Below are positions 55,470 to 63,922 of a stretch of DNA of 64,000 nt, piece after piece. The notes below the pieces were generated by a model that was given only the letters and a program-made list of their open reading frames with translations, did not search any database and was not told where the DNA came from. The stretch covers positions 1 through 64,000 of the forward strand of contig JANSYR010000002.1 of NCBI GenBank assembly GCA_024742285.1, given 5' to 3'. Source of the DNA: a bacterium. Its GTDB lineage: Bacteria; Myxococcota_A; UBA9160; UBA4427. The position numbers were made by a program, and so were the translations under genes. Position 1 is the first letter of the stretch, and each line of letters opens with the position of its first letter.

Positions 55470-58400
55470 TCAGAAGTCATCCTCCGGTCCGCCGGGGACT
55501 CTCTCGCCACTACGCAGCCGCACGATGGACTTATGGGTCGGGTCGTATTCCCATCCCCAGAACGGATTACTGGTGGCTTCTTCGAGAGCGCGCCTGAAGG
55601 TCTTGGGGTCGATCCCAGACCATCTGTTGGCCTCCTTCAGCTTCCGAACCGACAGCTTCTCCAGGTCATCGGGGAGCTTTGTCAGAACATCCTCGATCTC
55701 CTCGGCAAGCTGCTCCCATCGGGCCCGCTTCACTTCCTCCGTGTGCTGGGGATGCCATCGCATCACATAGGCTCCAGGCATCTCCCTCTCCAGGATGGGA
55801 GTCACCTTTCTGCTGGCAATGGGGAGCCACAAGTGCATCTGCCCAGCCTTCCCATCGACGATCCGCCTGCAAGCACCACGGCCCGCCGCCTGGTAGATCA
55901 CATGGGCCAGCTCACTGGTCATCAGCTCGTTGATCTTCCCGTCCTCGATCGGCTGCTCTGGGTCTCTTACGGCGCCGAAGTAGGCTGCGGCAAGCCGCTG
56001 TTGATCCTGGTGGAGAACTCCACACAGGATGACGTGTCGGCAGTAGGCGAAGTCGTTGAGTCCCGTCTCCTGTCCCCATGTCAGGACTGGCCATCTAGGT
56101 TTCAGCTCCACCTCTCCTCTCTCATTGGGCACTTCGATCATCGCAGCCTTGTCGAGACCATTCTCAGCCATGAGCTTGTGAAGTCGGCCCTGGAAGTCGT
56201 CTCCCTTGTTCTTGTCCCGGAAAACGAAGGTCAGTGCTGCCTCTTCAGGCTTCACTTGATTGACCATCAACTCCGCCACTTCCCGTCCGACATCCCAGTG
56301 TTTCGGGGACCGCTTCGCGAACTCCTTGGCAAGAGCCGAACGGCCAGACGGCCGGTACCAGTGGTGGATCGTCACCGGGCTGTAGTCCTTGATCCGCCCT
56401 TGGAATCCAGCGGGACGACGAATCGTCTTGTCCAGGTTCTCCAAGAGACGGATCGGGAAGCTGGCATCCAGGACCACAACGTTCTTGATGGCGTCCGGGA
56501 TCTGGACCACATAGGAGAGGGCAGCCGAGGTCCCGCCAATGGCACCAGTGCGAACTTTGAGTCCCGCCATCTCCACCAAGGCCTTCACGGTTTCCAGAGG
56601 CCTCCCATCCCGAGATGGTTGGATTTTCAGCACCTCTCGGCAGACGTAGACGAACTCGGCGGGCGCCTCTAGGGGTAGGCAGGGGATCTCCCTGGTCACA
56701 GGCGGGCAGTCCTTCTTCTTCTTTTTCCCAGTTTCAGCATCACTCGTTAGTCGCTTCTCCTCTTGGGTGCCCTCTGTGATGACATCCCGGACGTCTTCGA
56801 GCCAGGCGATTGCTCTTGAACGTTCCTCTGCCTCATGGGAGTTCTCCGGAGTTGGCATCTCCTCTATCCGAGTCTTGAGCGCCACATAGGCCTCCTCCAG
56901 GTTGACCTTCGAGACCCACCTCGCCTCGGTCGTCAGGAAGGCTTCATCCCAAATCACCAACGGTCGGAGATTCCCGCAGTAGGCGATCTGTTCGACTCCG
57001 ATGTCCTTGAGTCTCCTGACACGCTCCTGGGTAATCAGCATGTACTTTCGGCCTTGGGCTGCCTCGATACCGATGCTCGGCTCACTTGCATAGACTCTCT
57101 CAAGGTGCTGTCGGGCTCGCTCGGCCTTCTGCTCCGAGTACTCCTTGGTGTGAACAAGGCCGATCTCTTCCGGGGTCACCCCCCTGCGGACCAGCTGGCG
57201 GTAGTTCGAACAGTTGGCCTCCACCTTCTCCACAGCCACGGCCAATGGCCAAGGGAGATTCAGAGCATCGAGAGCGGTGATGAACGCCAGGATCGCCTGA
57301 GTCTTCCCGCCTCCCAGGTCGAGGTCATGGGCCTTTCGTCCCGTCTCCCGCCCGCTCGCCATCGCGGCGAACGAGAGGAGGATCTGGCGGAGGCTGTCTC
57401 GGTGCTCCTGGCTGAGCACGTTGCCGTAGTCGCTCAGTCGGGTGATGAGGAGGATCTCAGCCAGATCCGCCGCAGCTTTCTCGGGGAGGCTGTCCCGTGT
57501 CCCGATCAGCTGGTTGGCAGTCCCGTCTTCGATGCCAAGGCTGGCGAGTCTCTCGAAGACGCGGGCCCGATCGTCGTCGCTCAGCCGTTCAACCGGAATC
57601 GGGGCGTCTTCGCTTGCTGTCGGTTGCTCATGTTCGACGTCGTTCGCTCTCGGGAGCCAGTCCCAAACTTCGTCGCAATCAACGGCCCAGTTCCGTGCCT
57701 TCGCGGCGGTGCGTTCGAAGTAGTCGCCAACCTTCTGAGCGAGGCCTGCTTCCTGACGTCTGAACCTGAGGGCGTTCGCGATGTCATCTTCAGCCACGCC
57801 TTCCAGAGCAAGGAGGTTTGCGATCGCCAAGTCGATGCCACTGTCGCTTGTGTCCTTTAGGTCCTCGGTCTCTCCAGCCCAGCGGGAGCTGAGTCGCGGG
57901 TATCGGGGCGTGCCGTCGGGAGACCTCGCTTCAAGTAGGTCCACGACCGCTTCGGGGCACTCGCCATCGAAGGAAATCAGGCCGGCGGCATGGTCGCGGG
58001 GTCGCCCTTGAGTGGCTGCTCCCGCTTGAAGTTCGGCCCCACGGTCCCTCAGTGAATCGAAGGCTGAGAGCGCGTAGCGTCGCTCCGGGTGGAACTCGGC
58101 CATCCACGTCTCGTACGGGACCCGTCCCTTCGCCCGCTTCTTCTCATTGGGCCAGTTGATGGTCCCGGCGAGTCGCATGGTGCGGGAGGCGTCTGTAGCC
58201 GCTCGGTCCGCCCTGAGTACGTCAGCGATGCCCTTCAGCGTGTGCTCGAAGGTGCGGACGTTGGCCGGGTCCGTGAGGTCGATAGGCTCTTGGAGCAACC
58301 AATACAGGTGGAGTCCACCGCCGGAGTAGATCTCCATCGAAGGGACCAACGGGAAGGCCTGGATGAGGTCCCGTGCCGTGCTCTCGGCCAGCTTCGCGGA

Positions 58401-58700
58401 GAAGTCGATATCAGCCCAGAGGGCTTGGGTGGCCTGAAGGTGCTCCTTGCCGCCTCTCCTCTGACTTGTGCTCTTGGTCTGGCGAGTCGCCACTCCCACG
58501 CAGTAATTGAGTTCGCGTCTACGCGGCTTGGATGCCTCCGCCCAGACTTCTTCGGTGGTCTCGAAGACCTCCCGATCCGTTCGCCCGTCGGGTTCGATCA
58601 GTCGGAGATCGAGGTAGCCGGGGAGTCCGTCGAACAGGGCGTGCAGGAAGTCGAGCGTGTCGTTCCCGTGCGGGTCTTCGTCTCTCGGGTCGTGGGTCAT
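55470..58700 (-). CDS. Primase-helicase fusion (AEP/RepB-type primase plus SF2-like helicase)
   Basis: This 1076-aa island replication protein has an N-terminal archaeo-eukaryotic-type primase: metal site D97-x-D99 in LWADIDFS, the SGGGLHLYW motif with His131, and MRLAGTINW near 175-183. A C-terminal superfamily-2-like helicase follows: Walker A-like LDLGGGKTQAI near residue 460, VIWDEAF near 583, and QAAGRGACRR (motif VI) near 938. Such primase-helicase fusions start replication of plasmids, phages and satellites. ATG 58700 opens the frame; it is divergent to the second recombinase. The exact subfamily cannot be named from motifs alone. Confidence 0.8.
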   Translation of the reverse strand: MTHDPRDEDPHGNDTLDFLHALFDGLPGYLDLRLIEPDGRTDREVFETTEEVWAEASKPRRRELNYCVGVATRQTKSTSQRRGGKEHLQATQALWADIDFSAKLAESTARDLIQAFPLVPSMEIYSGGGLHLYWLLQEPIDLTDPANVRTFEHTLKGIADVLRADRAATDASRTMRLAGTINWPNEKKRAKGRVPYETWMAEFHPERRYALSAFDSLRDRGAELQAGAATQGRPRDHAAGLISFDGECPEAVVDLLEARSPDGTPRYPRLSSRWAGETEDLKDTSDSGIDLAIANLLALEGVAEDDIANALRFRRQEAGLAQKVGDYFERTAAKARNWAVDCDEVWDWLPRANDVEHEQPTASEDAPIPVERLSDDDRARVFERLASLGIEDGTANQLIGTRDSLPEKAAADLAEILLITRLSDYGNVLSQEHRDSLRQILLSFAAMASGRETGRKAHDLDLGGGKTQAILAFITALDALNLPWPLAVAVEKVEANCSNYRQLVRRGVTPEEIGLVHTKEYSEQKAERARQHLERVYASEPSIGIEAAQGRKYMLITQERVRRLKDIGVEQIAYCGNLRPLVIWDEAFLTTEARWVSKVNLEEAYVALKTRIEEMPTPENSHEAEERSRAIAWLEDVRDVITEGTQEEKRLTSDAETGKKKKKDCPPVTREIPCLPLEAPAEFVYVCREVLKIQPSRDGRPLETVKALVEMAGLKVRTGAIGGTSAALSYVVQIPDAIKNVVVLDASFPIRLLENLDKTIRRPAGFQGRIKDYSPVTIHHWYRPSGRSALAKEFAKRSPKHWDVGREVAELMVNQVKPEEAALTFVFRDKNKGDDFQGRLHKLMAENGLDKAAMIEVPNERGEVELKPRWPVLTWGQETGLNDFAYCRHVILCGVLHQDQQRLAAAYFGAVRDPEQPIEDGKINELMTSELAHVIYQAAGRGACRRIVDGKAGQMHLWLPIASRKVTPILEREMPGAYVMRWHPQHTEEVKRARWEQLAEEIEDVLTKLPDDLEKLSVRKLKEANRWSGIDPKTFRRALEEATSNPFWGWEYDPTHKSIVRLRSGERVPGGPEDDF

Positions 58701-59213
58701 TCTTGTTGGTTTCCTTCGTGGAAGCGCTCCCGGTTCTAACCCGCGGTTGGTGCTGGGGGCCTGCCGCGGCTTGCGGAGGGCAGACGCACCGGTCCGCTCA
58801 CGGGCCCCAAGGGGCTTCGCGTGCGGGCGGGAGTGGTGGGAGCTGTGGAATCGGTGGGGGTCCTGCGTAGAGACCAGAGGTGGCGCGGTTCGGGCGAACC
58901 CGCGGCACTCCGCGGCTACACCGTGGGCCGGGGATTCAGACGGGATGCGGGCCCAAGACCCCCAATACGTGGCTGCCGGGCTGTCGGTTGGGCTCAGATG
59001 GCCTCTTCGGGCGCAGGGGCCCGTTCAGACTCGGGCAGTCCATCTCTGTCTGTATCTGTGTACTTCCTTCGTCGTGCGTCCCTATGCCCCATCGCTCTCC
59101 GCTGACGTCTCGCGGGTTCCATTCCTTGCAGAGCACCTACCGGGCCTTGCTTGTTCATGGCATCTGATACATGCTATTCTCGGATATCAGAAACGCCTCT
59201 GAGGAGCCATGAA
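58701..59213. other. Divergent intergenic region, possible origin
   Basis: This 513-bp region between the primase-helicase and the second recombinase has no supportable gene. It contains inverted repeats near 58887-58915 (GGTTCG-GG-CGAACC, and two CCGCGG boxes 4 bases apart), and a promoter/operator at its right edge. Position beside the primase makes it a candidate replication origin. Confidence 0.45.
59151..59191 (+). promoter_or_regulatory. Promoter/operator of second recombinase
   Basis: A -35 TTGTTC (59151) and -10 TATTCT (59175-59180 region, 18-base spacing) overlap an inverted repeat TCTGATA-N15-TATCAGA (59163-59169 and 59185-59191). Repressor binding here would block the promoter; alternatively the repeat is a recombinase core site. 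Confidence 0.5.
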
Positions 59214-60179
59214 ATGCCCCCTGCCAAGCCCTCTCTCCCGTCCCCGGCTCACTCCGCCACCCCGGAGATCGCCCCCTCGGCGGCCGACTACAGGGCCTCC
59301 GCATGGTCTCCCTCCACCCGCAGGGCATACCAGTCGGGGCTCAAGGACTTCCGAGCTTGGGCTCAGTCCGAGGACCGCCCCTGGCTCCCTGCAGACGCCG
59401 CCACCGTCTCCGCCTACCTGGCCCACCTTGCCAACCTCGGCAGGTCCCCGGCGACCATCACCCAGCGTCTATCGGCCATCCGCTGGGCACACGAGGCCGA
59501 GGGGCACCCGAGCCCGACCAGCCATGCCGAGGTCCGCACCACCATGGCCGGCATCCGCCGCTCCAAGGGCACCGCGCCCGCCAACCGCAAGGACGCCGCC
59601 ACGGCCGACCGAGTCCGTGACATGTCCAACGCCTGCTCCTCGGATCTCCTCGGCATCCGCGACCGAGCCCTCATCCTGCTCGGCTTCGCCTCAGCCCTCC
59701 GCCGATCCGAGCTGATCGCGTTGACGGTCGAGGACACTGAGTGGACCCCACGAGGACTGCTCCTCACCATCCGCTCCTCCAAGACGGACCAGGAGGGGCA
59801 AGGCAGGCAGATCGCGATCCTCCCAGGGCGAAGTCCAGAGACCTGCCCGCTCCGGGCTCTGCTCATCTGGCTGGAGGCCGGAGGAATCGCCGAAGGCTGT
59901 CTACTGAGGCGGGTGGACCGGCACGGAAACGTTGGCGAGAGCCTTGGTGATCGAGCTGTGGGTGAGATCGTAAAGCGGCTGGCGAAGAGGGCAGGGCTGG
60001 ACCCGGCTCGGTTTGGTGGTCACTCGCTGCGGGCCGGCTTCATCACCTCGGCTGTGGATCGGGGAGCGAGGGTGGACCGGGTAATGGACCAGACTGGGCA
60101 CCGGACCGCGGCGATGATCAGGACATACACGCGGCGGACGGATGCATTCGAGGATCACGCGGGGGCTGGGCTGCTGTAG
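59214..60179 (+). CDS. Second tyrosine recombinase
   Basis: This 321-aa XerD-like recombinase has Arg163 in SALRRSELIAL, the H-x-L-R box in GGHSLRAGFITSA, and the C-terminal GHRTAAMIRTYTRRT with the catalytic Tyr. The N-terminal SAM-like domain (STRRAYQSGLKDFRAWAQSE) is intact. ATG 59214 is preceded by GAGGAG 7 bases upstream and matches the homology start; the longer frame upstream crosses the promoter. It has its own promoter/operator and differs clearly from the island's first integrase, so it may resolve or invert a nested element. Confidence 0.85.
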   Translation: MPPAKPSLPSPAHSATPEIAPSAADYRASAWSPSTRRAYQSGLKDFRAWAQSEDRPWLPADAATVSAYLAHLANLGRSPATITQRLSAIRWAHEAEGHPSPTSHAEVRTTMAGIRRSKGTAPANRKDAATADRVRDMSNACSSDLLGIRDRALILLGFASALRRSELIALTVEDTEWTPRGLLLTIRSSKTDQEGQGRQIAILPGRSPETCPLRALLIWLEAGGIAEGCLLRRVDRHGNVGESLGDRAVGEIVKRLAKRAGLDPARFGGHSLRAGFITSAVDRGARVDRVMDQTGHRTAAMIRTYTRRTDAFEDHAGAGLL

Positions 60180-60533
60180 ATGATCGGCTCGATGAGTCGG
60201 GTGGACTGGGATGCTGTGAGCGACGGAGGGGCGGTAGGCCCGTTCGATCGCCTCGAACAGCTGCTCTGATGGGTTCGGGCGGAGGCACCGGGGGGAAGCG
60301 CGCGCGTCTCGAATATGCGTTTGGGCATTCGGATTTCTGCGCCAGATGTCCGCCGACTTGCCCAAGGCCGCGCCTGCCGTTGGGCTACGATCGCCGTACC
60401 TCGATCAGGCCCCGCCGGCGAAGTCTTCAGGTTATGGGCTGATCCGCTATGCGGCAGACCGACTTCGCACGAAGAGAAGGCCGCCGCCGGCGATCATGGC
60501 GGGCGAAGGCTAGATCCTGCTCCGCCCTCGATA
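60180..60533. other. Intergenic region after second recombinase
   Basis: About 350 bp with no gene I can support. The short frames here lack recognisable content. It separates the second recombinase from the convergent membrane-protein gene. Confidence 0.5.
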
Positions 60534-61694
60534 CTATGCACTCAGCCAAGCAGTTGCCGCGAGATAGACATAGAGAACAGCCGGGGGCCAAGCTGCGATG
60601 ATTTCGGGCGTGCGCCTGATGACCATCGGTATCACCACGGAGCAAAAGAAAACACTCAGAGTCAACCCCGATAAGCGCCGTAGCTCTTCGTTCTCAAGAA
60701 TCCGACGGCGCAGATAGCTTTCCTTCTTTGCGAGAAGATCAAGACTCTGTGACGAGATTCGGTACTGCGATCGCAAGAAGCGTTCGAACTCCTGAAAGTG
60801 AGCAGCTGCGGACCACGGCGAAACCCGGGGGCGGGACACGACGACCAATCCGTCAGAGGCACCCGCTTCGCACGATACCCGTGCTGCGTCCTGACTCTGG
60901 CGGGGGTTGGATGCAATATTCCGAAGGGCGTCCTCTTGCTGCTTTCCGCATTCCAAGTAGTCCTCAGTTGCTCTTAGGTATGAATCGAAGCCTTCGAAAG
61001 CCTCCGCTATTAACGAGCCGGACTCAGGTCTACCAGCCCAAGTCTCTCTGAGGACCTGTCGTCCCTGAAGAACCTTCAACATGTACTCGGATTCCTTGCG
61101 AATAGATTCGAGCCATTCAGCGAGTCGTAGGTCCTTAAGTTCATCCTCCTCGACTCGATATGGATACTGCTCCGCGATCGCAGTCATAGTCGCCAAGAGG
61201 AGGGCGCCCCGAGCTGAGCCTTGAAGTCTTGGGATACTGATCTCTGCTCCGCGAACGAGTTCGCTGGATGCCCATCCCGGCTCGTCTCGTACAAGCGCCG
61301 CGAACAGCCTAGCTTTGTCATGCGGCGAGACGTACGCCTGCCCGCACGGCTCTGTCAGATAGGCGCAGGCTGCGGGTGCTCCCGAACTTTCCCAAAAAAG
61401 AGGCACGCCGGGAGGTGAGAAGCGATACCTAAACGGAAGGCCGTCCTCGTTCAGAGTTCTCGAAATCGAGAGCGCGCGTTCCTCCAGGACCTCCGACTCG
61501 CCTAGGACAAAGATTCCGTATGCAGATAGAGCCCCCAGTATCACCGAGAGCACTGAGGCGTTTAGGCGCGCGACGTCAAGGGTCTTCTCGCTCGGCAACG
61601 AGTCTATCCACGACGCGGTACGCAGAAAGAGCCGTATCCCGCGTTCGCGAGAGCTCAAGAATCGGGACTGTAGACTCTGTAGAAGAGGACCCAT
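60534..61694 (-). CDS. Unknown island membrane protein
   Basis: This protein of about 386 aa has a TM segment near residues 44-64 (NASVLSVILGALSAYGIFVL) and two C-terminal TM segments (LSGLTLSVFFCSVVIPMVI and IIAAWPPAVLYVYLAATAW), with a large soluble region between. I do not recognise a family. ATG 61694 is the best start, but no Shine-Dalgarno is evident; the frame continues about 130 codons upstream in a region that reads better as a gene on the other strand. Codon use is AT-richer than the chromosome. Confidence 0.5.
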   Translation of the reverse strand: MGPLLQSLQSRFLSSRERGIRLFLRTASWIDSLPSEKTLDVARLNASVLSVILGALSAYGIFVLGESEVLEERALSISRTLNEDGLPFRYRFSPPGVPLFWESSGAPAACAYLTEPCGQAYVSPHDKARLFAALVRDEPGWASSELVRGAEISIPRLQGSARGALLLATMTAIAEQYPYRVEEDELKDLRLAEWLESIRKESEYMLKVLQGRQVLRETWAGRPESGSLIAEAFEGFDSYLRATEDYLECGKQQEDALRNIASNPRQSQDAARVSCEAGASDGLVVVSRPRVSPWSAAAHFQEFERFLRSQYRISSQSLDLLAKKESYLRRRILENEELRRLSGLTLSVFFCSVVIPMVIRRTPEIIAAWPPAVLYVYLAATAWLSA

Positions 61695-61820
61695 GCACGA
61701 AAGGTCGGCGAAGTCTAGGCGCTCTGCAATCTCAAGGGGTGCCCACGCCCTCGGCCCGACGCATAACAAGCCTCTGAATCTGACAGGCTGATATCCGAGG
61801 TTCGAACGGGCAGCCGCCGC

Positions 61821-62096
61821 GTGGACTACGCTTTGGTTAGAACGGCGAGGTGCTCGCGCCTCTTCGCAGCTCGGCTGGCGTCTGAGGTCGCGGGGTATCG
61901 CGATGGCCAACTCACACCAGCAGTGTTCATGGCAACTCGGGACAGGTGGATAGATCCGCTCGTCCCGGACGCGCTGGTCGCCATCCTGCTCGTCCGCGCG
62001 GAGTACGCACGCAGCGTACAGGCCGAGAGCTGGGTCGAGATGTTGTTCGACGATCGAGACGCCGTCCCGCATGTTCCGGAAGCTCCGCACGATTGA
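61821..62096 (+). CDS. Small unknown island protein
   Basis: A 91-aa frame starting GTG reads MDYALVRTARCSRLFAARLA, then RDRWIDPLVPDALVAILLVR. Codon choice looks coding (C/G-rich third positions), better than the overlapping minus-strand frame. It is divergent from the membrane protein and 37 bp upstream of another small gene. Function unknown. Confidence 0.35.
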   Translation: MDYALVRTARCSRLFAARLASEVAGYRDGQLTPAVFMATRDRWIDPLVPDALVAILLVRAEYARSVQAESWVEMLFDDRDAVPHVPEAPHD

Positions 62097-62133
62097 TCCC
62101 TAGCTGATCGGCGAGCTCTCCACGATTCGGAGC

Positions 62134-62322
62134 ATGTCGATATACGACCCCTTCGCCCCTCTCAATCTACGGCAACTGGAAGAGGCTGAGCGCAAGGCGC
62201 GCCGCGCACACCCGATCCTATGGTGCGTAGCCGAGGTGATCGTCTTCGTCCGAGATCAAGTGTCTTGGTGTAGGCACTGGAGGCAGCGCCGAGCGATCGG
62301 CTACGACGGCCGGCCTCGCTGA
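62134..62322 (+). CDS. Very small unknown island protein
   Basis: A 62-aa frame starting ATG (MSIYDPFAPLNLRQLEEAER) with a hydrophobic middle (ILWCVAEVIVFV) and a basic end. It follows the 91-aa frame and converges on the CoiA-like gene. No family recognised. Confidence 0.3.
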   Translation: MSIYDPFAPLNLRQLEEAERKARRAHPILWCVAEVIVFVRDQVSWCRHWRQRRAIGYDGRPR

Positions 62323-62355
62323 TCTTCCCGGGTGCCTTGTGAGGCAGAAAGCGGC

Positions 62356-63261
62356 CTATCCCGCACCGTCCGCGCGCCGTTGGGACTCCTTAACCATCCG
62401 AATCGCGCGTTTCAGGTTCTTTTCGCGACTCGCCCTGACGGCTTCTCGCTCCGCGGGATCTTGCAGGTCTCCGAGCGGTCGCCTTGGGGCGTCCGGGGTA
62501 TCACTTGGTCCTCGCCAGTCGTAGAGTCCTTCAAGCTCAGCGATGTCTGCCTTGGCCTCTCGTTCGAAGGAGTCGATGAGCGGATCGGGGCCGATCTCGG
62601 CGCTTGCGGAAGCGCTCCCATAGCGAGCAACGAACTCAGGCAGCGGGTACGGAGCGACGTGTGACCACTTCGCACCAGGGGGCCGATGAAGCCACCACAG
62701 CATACGGTCCGAGCCATCGTCCGCCTTGTTGGACTCCTGGAAGCCGAAAAAGACCTCGACCTGGCTCTGGCCCCAGTCGCGTATCAACCGCTCGCCCTTG
62801 GTGCGGATACGTCGCACTGAACCGTTCTCGGTAACCGGCTTGGTCTCTTCCCACCTACTAGGGAGAGCGGCCCTGTCGCCGTCGCGCCTCCAGCCGTTGA
62901 CCACCCAGACGAGCGCCTCGTAGAAGGCCTCGCGTGAGCGGACTTCGGCGGGCTTGATGTAGGAGTACTGGAACTCCAGGACCTGCCCGAGAGGTGTCTT
63001 CATGTCCGCGATGTGGATCTCACCGTCGGGTGCTTCGTGTCGAATCTCCTGCCAGTCGGCCGGGAAACGGTCCTTCCAGGCACGATGCCACTCTGTCTCG
63101 GGCTCCCACCAGTGGTCGCAGTGCCGACGCCCCCTGTGCGCCCAGTGGTGCACTCTTTTCTCGCCGCATCGCGGAAGCATGGCCTGACCGCATCCGCGGC
63201 ATTCGCCGGGGAGCCCACGCTCGGCTTCGTGCCGTGCTCCGTTGACGAGGGCGAACCTCAT
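62356..63261 (-). CDS. CoiA-like nuclease-domain protein
   Basis: This 301-aa protein resembles the CoiA family of competence/recombination nucleases. An N-terminal zinc-like cluster (C21-x2-C24, C32, then VHHWAHRGRRHCDHW) is followed by a PD-(D/E)XK-type core: EWHRAWKDRF (His59, Lys63), Asp86 in HIADMKT and Glu96-x-Gln98 in LEFQYSYI. It probably cleaves or processes DNA. ATG 63261 is the start. It is co-oriented with and 43 bp downstream of another nuclease-fold gene. Confidence 0.65.
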   Translation of the reverse strand: MRFALVNGARHEAERGLPGECRGCGQAMLPRCGEKRVHHWAHRGRRHCDHWWEPETEWHRAWKDRFPADWQEIRHEAPDGEIHIADMKTPLGQVLEFQYSYIKPAEVRSREAFYEALVWVVNGWRRDGDRAALPSRWEETKPVTENGSVRRIRTKGERLIRDWGQSQVEVFFGFQESNKADDGSDRMLWWLHRPPGAKWSHVAPYPLPEFVARYGSASASAEIGPDPLIDSFEREAKADIAELEGLYDWRGPSDTPDAPRRPLGDLQDPAEREAVRASREKNLKRAIRMVKESQRRADGAG

Positions 63262-63304
63262 GAAGCGCTCCTGTGCGGGGTAGGCGATACGGGACCATTG
63301 CTCG

Positions 63305-63922
63305 CTACCTGAGCGGGATGGGCTCCGGATGGTCGAAGTAGGTTACCTCGACATCGCCGGTGAGGTCCCCGATCAGGACCCACCGCGACTGATCGGGCTC
63401 GGTCGATCCGAATAGGTACACCTCGGCGAATGGCATGTCGGGAAGCTGCAAGGCGCCATAGTTGAGCGTGCCGACCCTATTGACGTGTACGGCGAGGATC
63501 GTTCTCTCTGTCCCTGAGTATCTGGTGGCAGCTGTTTCAAGGAGCGCCTGTAGGGTGATGCCGGGGTTTAGCTCGTCTGGCGGCAGCTCCTTAAGCTGCA
63601 CGGCTGCGAAGAGATCCCCATCATCGTGCTTCACCACGGTGACGAAATCATAGTCGTCATCCTCAACCGGCGCGTACCCGACCGTCAACCCGAGCCGCGA
63701 CGCGATGCCTAGCGTGAAGAAGGCGGCATCTCGGGCTTCGCGATGGACTGCCAGGCCGCGTGTTCTGAGGTTCGCGATGTCCCCAGGGACCTCTGAGAGA
63801 TCGAAGGCAAGCTGGACAGAGCGTAGCTTGCCGAGGACCACGGCTGGATCGTGATAGTCGTAGGCCGCCCAGCGCCTGAGTGTGATCTGTTCATTGACGT
63901 CTGTGCTCCGGCGGGCGGCCAT
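63305..63922 (-). CDS. PD-(D/E)XK-like protein paired with CoiA-like gene
   Basis: This 205-aa protein has a possible restriction-endonuclease-like core: Asp92 in YDFVTVVKHDDGD and Gln109-x-Lys111 in AAVQLKELPP, a D...QxK pattern. The N-terminus (MAARRSTDVNEQITLRRW) is basic. I cannot name a family. It is followed 43 bp later in the same direction by the CoiA-like gene, suggesting a two-gene operon. The start ATG at 63922 has GGGGACACC upstream; only 78 bp of the preceding region is visible. Confidence 0.5.
   Translation of the reverse strand: MAARRSTDVNEQITLRRWAAYDYHDPAVVLGKLRSVQLAFDLSEVPGDIANLRTRGLAVHREARDAAFFTLGIASRLGLTVGYAPVEDDDYDFVTVVKHDDGDLFAAVQLKELPPDELNPGITLQALLETAATRYSGTERTILAVHVNRVGTLNYGALQLPDMPFAEVYLFGSTEPDQSRWVLIGDLTGDVEVTYFDHPEPIPLR

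Noticed and set aside
60315-60674. A 119-codon plus-strand frame at the end of the second recombinase region
   Set aside because: It overlaps the C-terminal membrane segments of the minus-strand gene, has no recognisable features and no ribosome-binding site.
61695-62090. N-terminal extension of the minus-strand membrane protein
   Set aside because: The added 130 residues look like noise and the plus strand reads as better coding sequence there.
61821-62322. Toxin-antitoxin pair for the two small plus-strand frames
   Set aside because: Neither product shows a known toxin or antitoxin fold signature; small size and adjacency alone do not support the claim.
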